Source: Fusobacterium varium (GTDB taxonomy: Bacteria; Fusobacteriota; Fusobacteriia; Fusobacteriales; Fusobacteriaceae). Taken from it: a stretch of DNA of 64,000 nucleotides. Under the pieces are notes generated by a model that saw only the letters and a list, made by a program, of their open reading frames with translations, was not told where the DNA came from and did not search any database. The stretch is taken from the NCBI GenBank assembly GCA_900637705.1, contig LR134390.1, positions 2,852,001 to 2,916,000 on the forward strand, read 5' to 3'. This document shows, in pieces, positions 40,007 to 50,800 of this stretch; the stretch's first letter is position 1; each line of letters opens with the position of its first letter. Both the position numbers and the translations under genes were made by a program.

Positions 40007-41015
40007 TTGTTTCGTCCTTTCTCTCTATTTTATTTAACATTTTATTTACTTCTTGGGTTACATATTTTATCAGTCCCATAGTTTTTGAATATGCCATTCT
40101 TTTAGGACCTATTACTCCAAGTATTCCTTGAGATGCTCCAGCCTTATATAATGAATATACGAAGCTATAGTCTTCTAATCCTTTTATTCCTAATTCTTCT
40201 CCAAATACTACATTTACTTTTCCATAGGAGCTATCTCTATTTCTCACTAATTGCTCAAATAAAAGTTTTACATCTTTCCTATGATGGAAAAGCTCTAATA
40301 CTTCTGATACCTCATTAACATTTTTATCTTTAAAAATACTTGGAACATTATTTATAAATAGTTTACTGTCATCTTCATATTGTTCTAAGTTGCTTGTTAA
40401 TAATTTTTTTCCTAAAATAAATTTTTCTATATTTCCAAAATTTATTTCATGTTCTTCTATTTTCTTATTTAATTCTTTTGATATTACTTCCAGTTCTTCT
40501 TTAGAAACAGACTGACTCAATATTATCTTCTTAGTCTTAACTGCTCTATTTTCCATAACTATAACAGCTAAAACTAAAAATTCATCTATATGAACCAGCT
40601 CAATTTTCTTTATTCTTTCTACTGCAGTACTTGGCTCTATTGCTATCCCTGCATATGTTGTCATCTTAGAAAGAAGTGAAGAAGTCTTTTGTAAGAGCAA
40701 ATCAAGTTCATTAATTCTATGCTCATATTCAAGTTCTATATTGTTCTTTTCTTCTTTTGTAAGTTTTTCAACTTTTAGCAATTCATCAAGATAATATTTA
40801 TATCCTTTGTCTGTAGGGATTCTTCCTGAAGATGTATGAGTTTTTGCTATATATCCCATATCTTCTAGATCAGCCATTACATTTCTAATAGTTGCTGATG
40901 AAAGATCAATCCCATATTTTTTTACCAAAGTTCTTGAACCGATAGTATCGCCAAAAGTCAAATAATAATTTACTATTGCGTTTAATACTAACTTTTCTCT
41001 TTCTGAAATAGACAT
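39996..41015 (-). CDS. hrcA: Heat-inducible transcription repressor HrcA
   Basis: A 339-residue repressor that binds CIRCE and depends on GroE for activity. The N-terminal winged helix reads EREKLVLNAIVNYYLTFGDTIGSRTLVKKYGIDLSSATIRNVMADLEDMGYI; the GAF-like and inserted dimerisation domains follow. It is the first gene of hrcA-grpE-dnaK, with a perfect CIRCE between its promoter and start codon, so it represses its own operon. Confidence 0.96.
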   Translation of the reverse strand: MSISEREKLVLNAIVNYYLTFGDTIGSRTLVKKYGIDLSSATIRNVMADLEDMGYIAKTHTSSGRIPTDKGYKYYLDELLKVEKLTKEEKNNIELEYEHRINELDLLLQKTSSLLSKMTTYAGIAIEPSTAVERIKKIELVHIDEFLVLAVIVMENRAVKTKKIILSQSVSKEELEVISKELNKKIEEHEINFGNIEKFILGKKLLTSNLEQYEDDSKLFINNVPSIFKDKNVNEVSEVLELFHHRKDVKLLFEQLVRNRDSSYGKVNVVFGEELGIKGLEDYSFVYSLYKAGASQGILGVIGPKRMAYSKTMGLIKYVTQEVNKMLNKIERKDETNDK

Positions 41016-41032
41016 CTTTCATCACCTTTTTG

Positions 41033-41059
41033 TTAGCACTCATTAAAGTAGAGTGCTAA
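41033..41059 (-). promoter_or_regulatory. CIRCE operator
   Basis: TTAGCACTC, nine bases, GAGTGCTAA: an exact match to the HrcA-binding consensus. It lies between the operon promoter and the hrcA start, covering the predicted transcript start. Confidence 0.97.
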
Positions 41060-41071
41060 TTCTTAATTAAA

Positions 41072-41100
41072 AAGATACATCAATTTCATATATTTGTCAA
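41072..41100 (-). promoter_or_regulatory. hrcA-grpE-dnaK promoter
   Basis: Minus strand: TTGACA (41095-41100), 17-nt spacer, TATCTT (41072-41077) preceded by TG. The start point falls just before CIRCE, the classical arrangement. Confidence 0.8.
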
Positions 41101-41184
41101 TACTTTTTTAATTTTTTTTTTATAAATTGTTTATAATTTTTCTATTTTTTCCGTTATTTCCCTTTTTAAAGTTAATTCAATTTT

Positions 41185-41224
41185 TTTAAAATAAAAACTG
41201 ACCTTAAATTTTCAGATCAGTTTT
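41185..41224 (-). terminator. Intrinsic terminator after ctlX
   Basis: An 11-bp stem (41194-41204 with 41214-41224, one G-U on the minus strand) followed by TATTTT. It lies 14 nt beyond the ctlX stop. Confidence 0.8.
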
Positions 41225-41237
41225 ATTTTTATTTATA

Positions 41238-42157
41238 TCATATAAAAAATTCTGCCAACATACATCTTACTGATCCTCCCCCATATCTCTCAATAGTGGG
41301 AATATCTGAATATACTATCTCTGCTGATTTTTCTATTATTTTTCTTTGATCTTCTCTTAATATGTCATTAGCTGACTTAGACATTACCAATATTTTACTT
41401 CCATCTTTTTTTCTAAGCTCAAGAGCATTTCCTAAAAAATGATTTGTCTGTTCCTCAGTTATTTCAATGAGTACTTTTCCAGAATCTAATATTGATTTTT
41501 TTACTCTTTCTTTTTCTTCTTTATCTATTATGGAATCTAAGAATATAAGGACATATTCTTCTCCAATTGTCATCAATACATTTGTATGATATATAGGCAT
41601 CTGTTTTCCATCTACAGTCTGTTTTCCAGAAAAACTTACAGGTTTGTAGTCCATCAATCTGCAAAATTCTTCAAAAAGTTCTTTATTGGTCCTCTTAGAT
41701 AAACTTGCATAAGCTATCTTATTTTTTCTATCTAAGCACATACTTCCAGTCCCTTCAAGTATCCTGCCTTTTTTTCATTTTCAGTAAGATCTATTATTTT
41801 TAGATTTTCTCTATTTTTTACAAAATCTAAAATTTTAGGAGTTCTCTCCAATCTTCTATTTTCTGCATACATAGGATACAGCACTAAAGTTCCATTCTTA
41901 TGTGTACTGAACCAGTTATTTGGAAAAATACTGTCAGGAGTATGAGGTTCTTTTGTATCTTGAATAACTAACACCTCTATAGTTTTCTCTCTCAATTTTT
42001 CCACTAAAATATCAAATTCAGCTACTGCCTTTTCTTGTAGCTCTTTTTCATCTTTATGATCATCTTTTTGATAGAGATTATCTTTTGCTGTTTCAGCATT
42101 ATAAGCAAATGCTATTGGTCTTACCATCAAAACTCTATTAGTTAAAAAATTCTTCAA
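41238..42157 (-). CDS. ctlX: CtlX-type amidinotransferase-fold hydrolase, frame broken once
   Basis: About 307 residues when read across the break. Guanidino-group-modifying-enzyme landmarks are VLMVRPIAFAYN at the N-terminus, DSIFPNNWFSTH, the catalytic histidine in IYHTNVLM and the catalytic cysteine in SVRCMLAEF. These match the citrulline-utilisation hydrolases (CtlX). The start is most likely TTG at 42157, with AGGAGG eight bases upstream and the typical beginning MKNFLTNRVLMVRP. The frame changes at the T7 at 41769-41775; one added A gives GRILEGTGSMCLDRK, the expected core. The substrate is inferred from family resemblance only. It stands alone between terminators. Confidence 0.82.
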
Positions 42158-42348
42158 TTTTATGCCTCCTATATAAATTTTTATAGCCACATAAATACAT
42201 TCTAACATTCTTTACATAATTTTTTCCACTTTATTATTTAAGTAAAAACTGAAAGATGCTTATAAACAAAAATAAAGTTTTAAAATTTTTAATATTTTTT
42301 TATATTTTATCTATATCTTTGATACATTTTTTATAAAAAATAATTATA

Positions 42349-42386
42349 AAATAAAAAAGAGGTTAAAGAATTTTTTCCTTAACCTC
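42349..42386 (-). terminator. Intrinsic terminator after the VWA gene
   Basis: A 10-bp stem (42359-42368 with 42377-42386, one G-U) followed on the minus strand by TTTTTTATTTT. It lies 22 nt past the stop at 42409. Confidence 0.85.
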
Positions 42387-42408
42387 ACTTTAGAAATTAT
42401 ACTATATA

Positions 42409-43539
42409 TTATTTTATCTGTTTCTTAAGAACTTCTGATACAGCAGAATCAAATTCACTCTTACCTGCTGTTCCTTTCTTTTCTTGTTCTAATATATACT
42501 GCTCCCTCTCTCTTGATACTTTTATTATTTCTTCTCTTATCTCTTTACGAGTATCTATAATGCTTTGAATATATCCTTCTCTTGCTTTCAAAGACATTTT
42601 CTGCATATTTTCAGGAAGTTCATTATCTTTAATATCTTTCAATGAAATCTCATTATTTTCTACTGCCTGTACTAAATCTTCTTTTGAATAGCTATATTTA
42701 TTAATTGCTTTATTTATAGCTCTTGATGCTTTTGCTTCTACTGGTGCAGCTTCCATAGAATATTTTTCTGAATCAAACTTTTTAACTGCTTCACTTCTCT
42801 CTTCAGAACTACCATATGTTATATATGTTTTATCAATCCTTTTATTCAATTCATAAAGCTTATCATCATAAGGAGTAGTTACAACTTTTACTCCTCCATC
42901 TCCAGAAATATGAAAATATTCTCCACCACCAAATTGTGCTATTGCTTTCCAATAATAATCTGTTTTAGGCATATCACCACATTGAATAGTATTTATAATA
43001 ATTCCTCTACTTTTAGCTTTTTTAGCAGTATCACTGGTATCTGGTGAATCATTATAATCATCATGAGGAGGTGCATCTCCTACTAAAAATATTATCTGTG
43101 ATAAATTTTCTCTAGGTGTCGACCATTGAATCACTTCCAAACTTTCATGAAGAGCTTTTCTTACATCTTCAGGATCATCGCCTCCACCTTGAGCTTTATA
43201 CCCCATTAATACACTATATATTTCATCTAAGTTCTCACTAAGTTGTGTAACTTTAGTCACATAAACATCTCCACGATCACGATAAGCTACCAGTCCAATT
43301 TTTACTTTTGAATCTTTATGAGTCTGCATTACCTCATTCACTATACTCCATATTTTAGTTTTAGCTCCTTGAATAAGTCCCCCCATAGATCCAGTAGTAT
43401 CCAATACAAATACAATTTCAACATCTTTCTCTTTTGCTTTTGTCTGTTCAACTGCTGTATTTTCTGGTTTTGATTCTGTTGAAAATACTATTGTTCCCAA
43501 AAAAACAAAACCCATCAGTAGTGATAAAAATTTCTTCAT
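42409..43539 (-). CDS. Secreted von Willebrand factor A domain protein
   Basis: A 376-residue protein with a signal peptide (MKKFLSLLMGFVFLGTIVFS) and a VWA domain (about 40-235). The MIDAS begins with VFVLDTTGSMGG; GLVAYRDRGDVYVTKVTQ and FLVGDAPPHDDYND provide the other loops. The C-terminal 130 residues are charged and predicted helical (VQAVENNEISLKDIKDNELPENMQKM). Similar periplasmic VWA proteins are common in fusobacteria and Bacteroides, but their partners are unknown. The domain may bind a protein ligand through a divalent metal. Confidence 0.85.
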   Translation of the reverse strand: MKKFLSLLMGFVFLGTIVFSTESKPENTAVEQTKAKEKDVEIVFVLDTTGSMGGLIQGAKTKIWSIVNEVMQTHKDSKVKIGLVAYRDRGDVYVTKVTQLSENLDEIYSVLMGYKAQGGGDDPEDVRKALHESLEVIQWSTPRENLSQIIFLVGDAPPHDDYNDSPDTSDTAKKAKSRGIIINTIQCGDMPKTDYYWKAIAQFGGGEYFHISGDGGVKVVTTPYDDKLYELNKRIDKTYITYGSSEERSEAVKKFDSEKYSMEAAPVEAKASRAINKAINKYSYSKEDLVQAVENNEISLKDIKDNELPENMQKMSLKAREGYIQSIIDTRKEIREEIIKVSREREQYILEQEKKGTAGKSEFDSAVSEVLKKQIK

Positions 43540-43576
43540 AAATTCCTCCTAGCAAATATATTTTAGTATACAAAGT

Positions 43577-44055
43577 TTAATAGTAATATCCATAAAGCAT
43601 ATAATAGAAAAATGAATCAATGACATAAATTGAAAACAATACATATCCAGCAAGCATTACCAAAGATAAAATTATTCCTGTTCCTCCATCCAAACATTTT
43701 TCTTTCCCTGCCAGTATATCTTTTTTACCTGTAAAAAATACCAGTAATTTCCAAAAATTCCTAAAATCACACCAGCCACTATTCCAGAGATTCTTGTCAA
43801 ATCTATTCCTATAAAAATCATAAGTATATCTGTAAGGATAAAAGCTATAATGAGATACATTATAACTTTATACATTCCTCTGTATCCAAGCCATATCATT
43901 CCCAGAAAAAGAGCTGCAGGATTAAATTTCTTCCCCTCTCTCCATATATTTATATAGTCATCTGCTTTCTTTCCCACATATACTTTTATCTGCTCCTCAT
44001 TTTCATCTATAAATTCAAGTTCCTCATCTTTTAATTTCCACGACATCTGTTCCAC
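43577..44055 (-). CDS. DUF2628 family membrane protein, frame broken once
   Basis: About 159 residues when read across the break. The N-terminal cytoplasmic segment (MSWKLKDEELEFIDENEEQI) is followed by WREGKKFNPAALFLGMIWLGYRGMYK, the typical DUF2628 entry motif, and two or three transmembrane helices. The track stops early at 43672, but one added A in the T6 at 43721-43726 continues into a further hydrophobic segment (GIILSLVMLAGYVLFSIYVI) and a tyrosine-rich end at 43577. Function of the family is unknown. The start at 44055 lacks a strong ribosome binding site; the methionine at residue 4 is an alternative. Confidence 0.75.
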
Positions 44056-44867
44056 CTCTATGTTTTTTAATTAAATTGTAGCATATTCAAAAAAATATCT
44101 CTACATATTAACAGTTGCTTTTTTAGTGAAAACTGCTAGTTACAGTTGCTTATTCGTTTTATTATACTCATCAATATAAATTTTTTAATGTTTTTTATAA
44201 AAATACTAAAATTCTTTTTTCTATAAAAAATAATTAAAATATTCAATTTAATAAAAATGAATATGATTAATTTATTTATATACTTTCAAAATAAAGTGTA
44301 CATATTTTTTTGTAATTATATAAGTAAGCTTTTTTACAATAAAAATACAAACTAATATATTATAGATATTCATTAAAAAACCATCAAGATAAAAGTATTT
44401 TTTATTTATACATACAATATATATAATGAATAATAGTTTTAAAAATTTGAATTATAGATAATAAAAAATCAAACCAAAAATATATAAAGATATATTTTAG
44501 AACTAAAATTTTAAAAAAAATATGTATAAAATAAAAAATTCAGAAACTATTTTTATCTATAAACTTATTTTTTAAAAAAAATAAAATTCTTCTGTAATCA
44601 TATTTTCATTTTAAATAAAGATGTATATTAAAAATACTTATCTTAATTTATATTATATTTATATTACATATTATGGTTTTTTAGGTCAAAGTTTATATTT
44701 TTATAGAATATTTTTAAAAAATAAAGAAAATTTTTAATTATAAAAATATTTTTTATCATTAAAAATAGAATTTTAGTAAAGTGGTTTACCTAACAAAATA
44801 TACTAGTTAAATCAAATAAAGATTGTTGGAATTTAAAATAAAAAAATAGATTAAAGGGGGAAGATGT
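44056..44867. other. Very AT-rich 0.8-kb gap upstream of the autotransporter
   Basis: No gene, tRNA or clear terminator is visible. The first 100 nt hold two direct copies of ACAGTTGCTT (44111-44120 and 44142-44151), 31 nt apart, upstream of the DUF2628 gene. The next 600 nt are almost entirely A and T with many short A and T tracts. Just before the autotransporter there is a small palindrome GTAAA-GTGG-TTTAC and a TATACT hexamer, possibly its promoter, and then AAAGGGGGAAG as ribosome binding site. A/T tracts of this kind can bend DNA or bind silencing proteins; that is speculation. Confidence 0.5.
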
Positions 44868-47800
44868 ATGAATAAAAATAATATTGAAAAAATTTTTAAA
44901 AGATTTATAAAAAAAAGAATTGGCTATTCTTTATCATTATTAATACTTTTTTTAATAACAGGTGGAATATCTTTAAGTACAGAAACAATAACTAATTTAG
45001 AACTTGAAAAAGAAAAGATAAAGAAAGAAATTTCTGAAAATGAAAAAATTATAAAAAATATGATATTGAACTAGTTGATTTAATAAAAAAGGGAGATTTC
45101 TATTCAAAGCCTTTATTCAACAGTACTCAAATTTTTTTCAGCTATCAGAATTTAAGTACTGGCAAAATGAAGGACAATACAGATAAAGAATTTGCTGAAA
45201 CTATAGATGCTGTTAATAAACATTATGGAGAAAATATTTTAAATTCTGGAAAAGATTTGGGTAAAGATAAAGTTATTGCTGGAAATGGAGTTGTAGTTGA
45301 TACTACTACATTCAAGGAAGAAATAGAAATAGGAGCAAATATTAAGCCTGTTGAACCTCAATTTTCTCCAATTAATTCAAATATTTCTGTAAATGTATCT
45401 GCACCAGTCATAAACCTTGGAGCATTACCAAAGTCACTTACTCCAGCAATACCAGTAATCTCTGCAACTACTGCACCTGTAATCAACATTCCATTGCTTT
45501 CAAGCGGAATAAATATTTCAATTGTTCCTACTGAAGCAATAGATAAAATAGATATTACAGCACCAGCAATAACAATACCTAAAGTCCCTACTGAAAAAAA
45601 TGTTGTTGTCAATCCGCCTGCAACTCCAAATGGATTTGAACCAACTATAATAGCAATACCTGTTCCACCTACAGTACCAGTATTAAATATTCCTGCAGTT
45701 ACAATCCCAAATATTTCAACAGCCTCATCAGGTAATGGAGATGGTTCTTGGTATTGGAATCTTTCAGGCTCAAATGGAACCATATCTCAAGTAATAATGA
45801 CTTCTGGAAAATGGGATATCTCTGTGGCTGGAAATTCATATACTGATGGATTCAGCAGTGAAATTACGGACTATTCTGCTCATTTTGCAGCTCCATATGG
45901 AGGAACACCAATAGTTAATCAAACTTATTCTGGATTTTCTAATAGTGGACAGATGGGAATGTATAGAATAGTTGGATCGCCATATACTCTATTTGGTGAA
46001 AATACTGAAATTAATATAGATGCCAGTGCAAGAAGTAAGTCTGGAAGTGTCAGACAGTTTATACATTTTGACCCTCATGGAGATAAATCAATGGATTCGA
46101 TTGATGAAATTATTGATGCAACTGATGCTGAAAGACAGGAAGTTAAAGATATCCAGGCTAAATATAAAACTTCCTATCTCGCTCCAAAGCATATGATGTT
46201 ATCTATGAAAGGGATTATAAATGTAACTGGTAACACTATAAATGTTGTTGGACTGCAGGGACACTATGGTCCTCCATATGCCAATCCATATATAATCCAT
46301 AGTGGTAAAATAAATATCACAGGGAATAACAATGTTGTTTTTGCTTATACTCCAGAACATCAAAATGAAAGCAGAGATAGTATAATTTCTAACTATGATT
46401 CTGGAGAAATAATTATAAATGGTGATGAAAATTTTGTCATGGTTTATGATAAACAGACAATTACTCAAAGTCATTCTTTTAAAAATGATGGAAAAATAGA
46501 GATTGAAAATGGAAATAAAAATGTAGGTGTATATATAAAGAGATCAGCTAGAGGAGGAACATTAGATCTTATAAAACCTATAATTATAACTAATGGAAAT
46601 GAGAATATTGGAATTGTTCATAAAAATGAAACATATAATCAACTTAATCCTCAATCAGTCATAAAAGTAGATATAAAAAATGGAAATAAAAATATTGGAC
46701 TGCTTGAAGAAATGACCCAAAAATATACTTCTCACGAATTTAATATTTCTGGTGGAACTGATGGAATGGCAGTAATTTCAACCAATGGTGTATTATCCAT
46801 TGGAAGTGGAAATATTTCTATAACTGGTGGAAATAAAAATATTGGCCTTATTACTATTGGAGGCAATATAATTTCTGATGGAAATATTTTTATGATTAAT
46901 GGGAGCGAAAATATAGCAGCTCTTGCTAAAGATGGAAATTCTATCTCTGTTACAGGAAATGTTTCTATTGGCAGCAGCAGCCCTGTAACAAACTCAATTC
47001 CTTTTTATGTTACAGATACAAATTCAAAAATAGCATTATCTGATGACAAATTATCAATAAATTTATCTGGAGATAGTATAGGTGTCTATTCATCAGATAA
47101 TGGAAGTTTTACAGCTAATAGAACATCATTGATTCATTCTGGAATTGGATTTGGAAATGGTATATTGGAACCAATAGCCCCTGTAAATATTTATGTTGAA
47201 GGAACTACTATATCTGAAGTTGATAAAGGTATTGGCCTTTTTGCTAATGCAGGCGGAAAAATAAATACTAAAAACACATATGTTAAAGTTAAAAATGGTT
47301 CTGTCGGGATAGCCTCAATGGGAACAAATTCAAAAATAGATATCACCAATGGAATAGTTGACTATGAAGGAAATGGATATGCTGTATATTCTGATGGAAA
47401 TGGTCACATAGACTTAACAGATGGAGAAATAATTTTAAGAGGAAAAGCAACAGCCATTGAATTAGACTTAAGCAAGCCTAATCCAATAACTTTAACTGGT
47501 GCAAAAATTGTAGTAATGTCCAATGAGGCTATAGGTGTAAATTTAAAAAATGCTGGCACTTTAAATATTGGCTCTCTTGAAAGTAATATAGAAACAGCCC
47601 TAGGTGGAGTAAAGATAACTTCAGGTACTGATGGAACACAAGTATTTGACAAATACAAAGTTACAGTTGTTGATGGTGGGACTTTAAATATTGATGCCAA
47701 TATGGATAAATCAGATACTAATACAGCTTCTCCAGGATTTTTTTACTACAGAAGATTTCTAGGACAAAGACTTAACTTAAATGTTCTCAACAATATAGAA

Positions 47801-50800
47801 GTAAAATCAGAAATTGACAGTATTAATGCAGCTTCATATTTTAAAGGACAGGTAGTTGGGCTTGAAATGAACTCAAGTAAGTCAGCAGGAAGTTTAACAG
47901 ATACTCAAATAAATCTTGGAACTGGTTCTAAAATAACAGCTGATAGGACAGATACTGGTGATGGTGCTATTGGTTTATATATAAACTTTGGAAAAATTAA
48001 TTTGGCAGCCAATTCTAAAGTTGAAGTGGAAACAGGTAATAATATAGTCAATGATAAAGGAATTGGAGTTTATGCAGTAAATGGAAGTATGGTTTCTAAT
48101 GCTGGAAATATAAAAGTACAAGGGAATCAAGCTATTGGTATTTTAGGAATGGCATATAGAGAAGATGCTTTGAATAATGCAGTTGTAAATGAATTCGGAA
48201 CTGGAGGTATTTTTGCAAATCAGGGAAAATTAGATATCATCAATGATGGAGATATAATTCTTGATGGTACAGGTACAATTGGAATATATGCCTACAACAA
48301 TAATATTAATGGAGCAAATACTGATGCTAAAGTAGTTAATATGCCTACTGGAAATATAAAAGTTGGAAATTCAAACAACTTAAATGCTGCTGTAGGAATA
48401 TATGGTGAAAAAGCAACTATCTCAAACCAAGGTAAAATAACAGTGGGAGATGGAGGAATAGCAATTTATGCTAAAAATGACAGTAATATAATTGATCTTG
48501 GGAGTTTAAATATTGGTTCTGATGGAATAGGAGTTATGCTTGATGGAAAATCTGATATTTCTGCTGCTTCTCTTACTTTAACAGGTACTGGTATAGATAT
48601 TAATGGAAAAACAGGTATTTTCTACAAAGGAACAGGAAATGAAAGCAAAAATGTAAGTATTAATATAAATGCTTCAAATTTTGAAAAAGGAACAGCTATA
48701 TATGCCGAAAATATGAATATTCTATCTTCTGGAACTTTAAATATTGGAAAAGATGGAGTAGGACTTCTTCTAAAGGGAACTTCAGCTAACATTGGAACAA
48801 ATGCTGGTATTATTGATTTAACAGCAGATAAAACTGGTGCTGTTGGTATGTATACAAAAACTGCCAATCTTCTTAACTCAGGTACAATCAATGTAAACAG
48901 CTTTTCTCAAATAGGAGTATATGCAGAAGGTATTGGAAATAAAGCTATAAATGAAGGAGCAATACACTTAAATGCAAATGGAGTCACTGGAATTTTTGTA
49001 AAAGATAATGCTGTTGGAGAATTAAATACAGGTAATATTATAAGCTTCTCAGGAAAATCAAGTGTAGGAATTTTTTCAGAAAAAGCAGCTGTAAAATTAA
49101 AAACTAATTTAAATTTTATAAATAAAAATGAAAATAAAAATATCTATGTATATGGTAAAGATGCAGTTGTAGAGATAGATAATGGAAAAAATGTAATAGT
49201 AGATGGGGTAACTGCTCCAATGACAGCAGGAAATAAAACTGTTGGAATATACTTAGAAAATACTGGAACAGGAAGTATTTTTAATGGCAATGGAAATTTA
49301 GAAGTTAAAAATGAAGCGATTGGTGTTTATTCAAAAGGGAATAACTCCTTAAATATAAATATTACAGCTGATGGTGAAAAAACTACTGGAGTATTTATTG
49401 ATGGAGGCTCTTCTGTTTCTGGAACTGTAACTGTTAAAGGAACAGGAACTGCAGGAGCAATAGGAATATATGGAGATAATGGCAAAATTACTATTAATTC
49501 TCCTGGACTTACCCTTAATACAGATACTAACAAAGGAACAGGAATATATCTTACAAATGGAGCTTATATTGAAGGTAATGATATAACTATAAATAATACA
49601 GCAGGTATTAAAAATATTGGTGTATATTACAATAAGGGAATATCTGAAAAAACTTTGACTAATAAAGCTGCAATTAAACTTATTGGAAGTGACAGTATAG
49701 GTATATATGCAGCAGGTGGAGTAAAACTTATCAATACTAAAAATATTGAATCTACAGCAGCAGGAACATCAAATAATATAGCTTCATATATACAAGGAAA
49801 TTCATCTCTAATTTCAAATGGAAATATAACTATGAATAGCTTAAATAATATAGGAATGTATGTTGAAGAAGGAGAGGGAATAAACAATGGAGTTCTTGAT
49901 GTAAGCGAAGCAACTGGAACATCATCAGCTGGAATGGCAGCTAAAAATAATACTCTGGGAAATAAATCTTTTATTAAAAATACTGGAACTATAAAATCTG
50001 GAAATAACTTAGGAATGTACATAGCAGGAACTGGAATAAATTCAGGGATAAACACTGGAAATATTACTGCAACAACAGGAACTGGAGTTTATGTTGATGG
50101 TTTAGAAAATAGTTTTAATGGTACAGAAGGAACTATAACATCAAATGCAATTGGAATTTATTTAAAAAATACAGGTTCCAACAAAATAACTGCTGGAACT
50201 TTAAATATAGCTTCAGGAGGAGTTGGAGTATTTGCAGATAATGCTAAAATTGATTTTTCAGTAAATGCAGCAGATTCAGCAGGTATTGTTGGTGTTGCTG
50301 CTAAGAATAATTCAGTTATTTCAGGAAATATAAAAACTGGACAGGATTCTGTTGGAGTTTATCTTTTAGATGACACAGTAACATTCAATAATGCAAATAT
50401 AACAACAGGAACAAATAACTTGGGTACATCAGTTGGAATATTATTTGATTCTGGAATAACTAGTAATTATACTATGAACAATGCAACTGTAAATGCTAAA
50501 AATGGAATAGGAATATATTTAAATGGAACTGGAATGAGTCTTTCTCACAATGGAACTATAAATATTGAAGATGGAATAGGAATGTATGTAAAAAATGGAA
50601 CTACCCTCACAACAGAAACATCAATCTTAAATATAAATAAAGGAACTGGAATATATGTTGATGGTGGAATTGTTAACTTCGGAACAACTGGAAATCTAAC
50701 AATTAATTTTCTTGATGGTGGAGGAATAGGAGTATTTAACAATGGCGGAAATCTAACTCTTGGAAATAATATTACTGTAACAGGTTCAGGAGCCCTTGTA

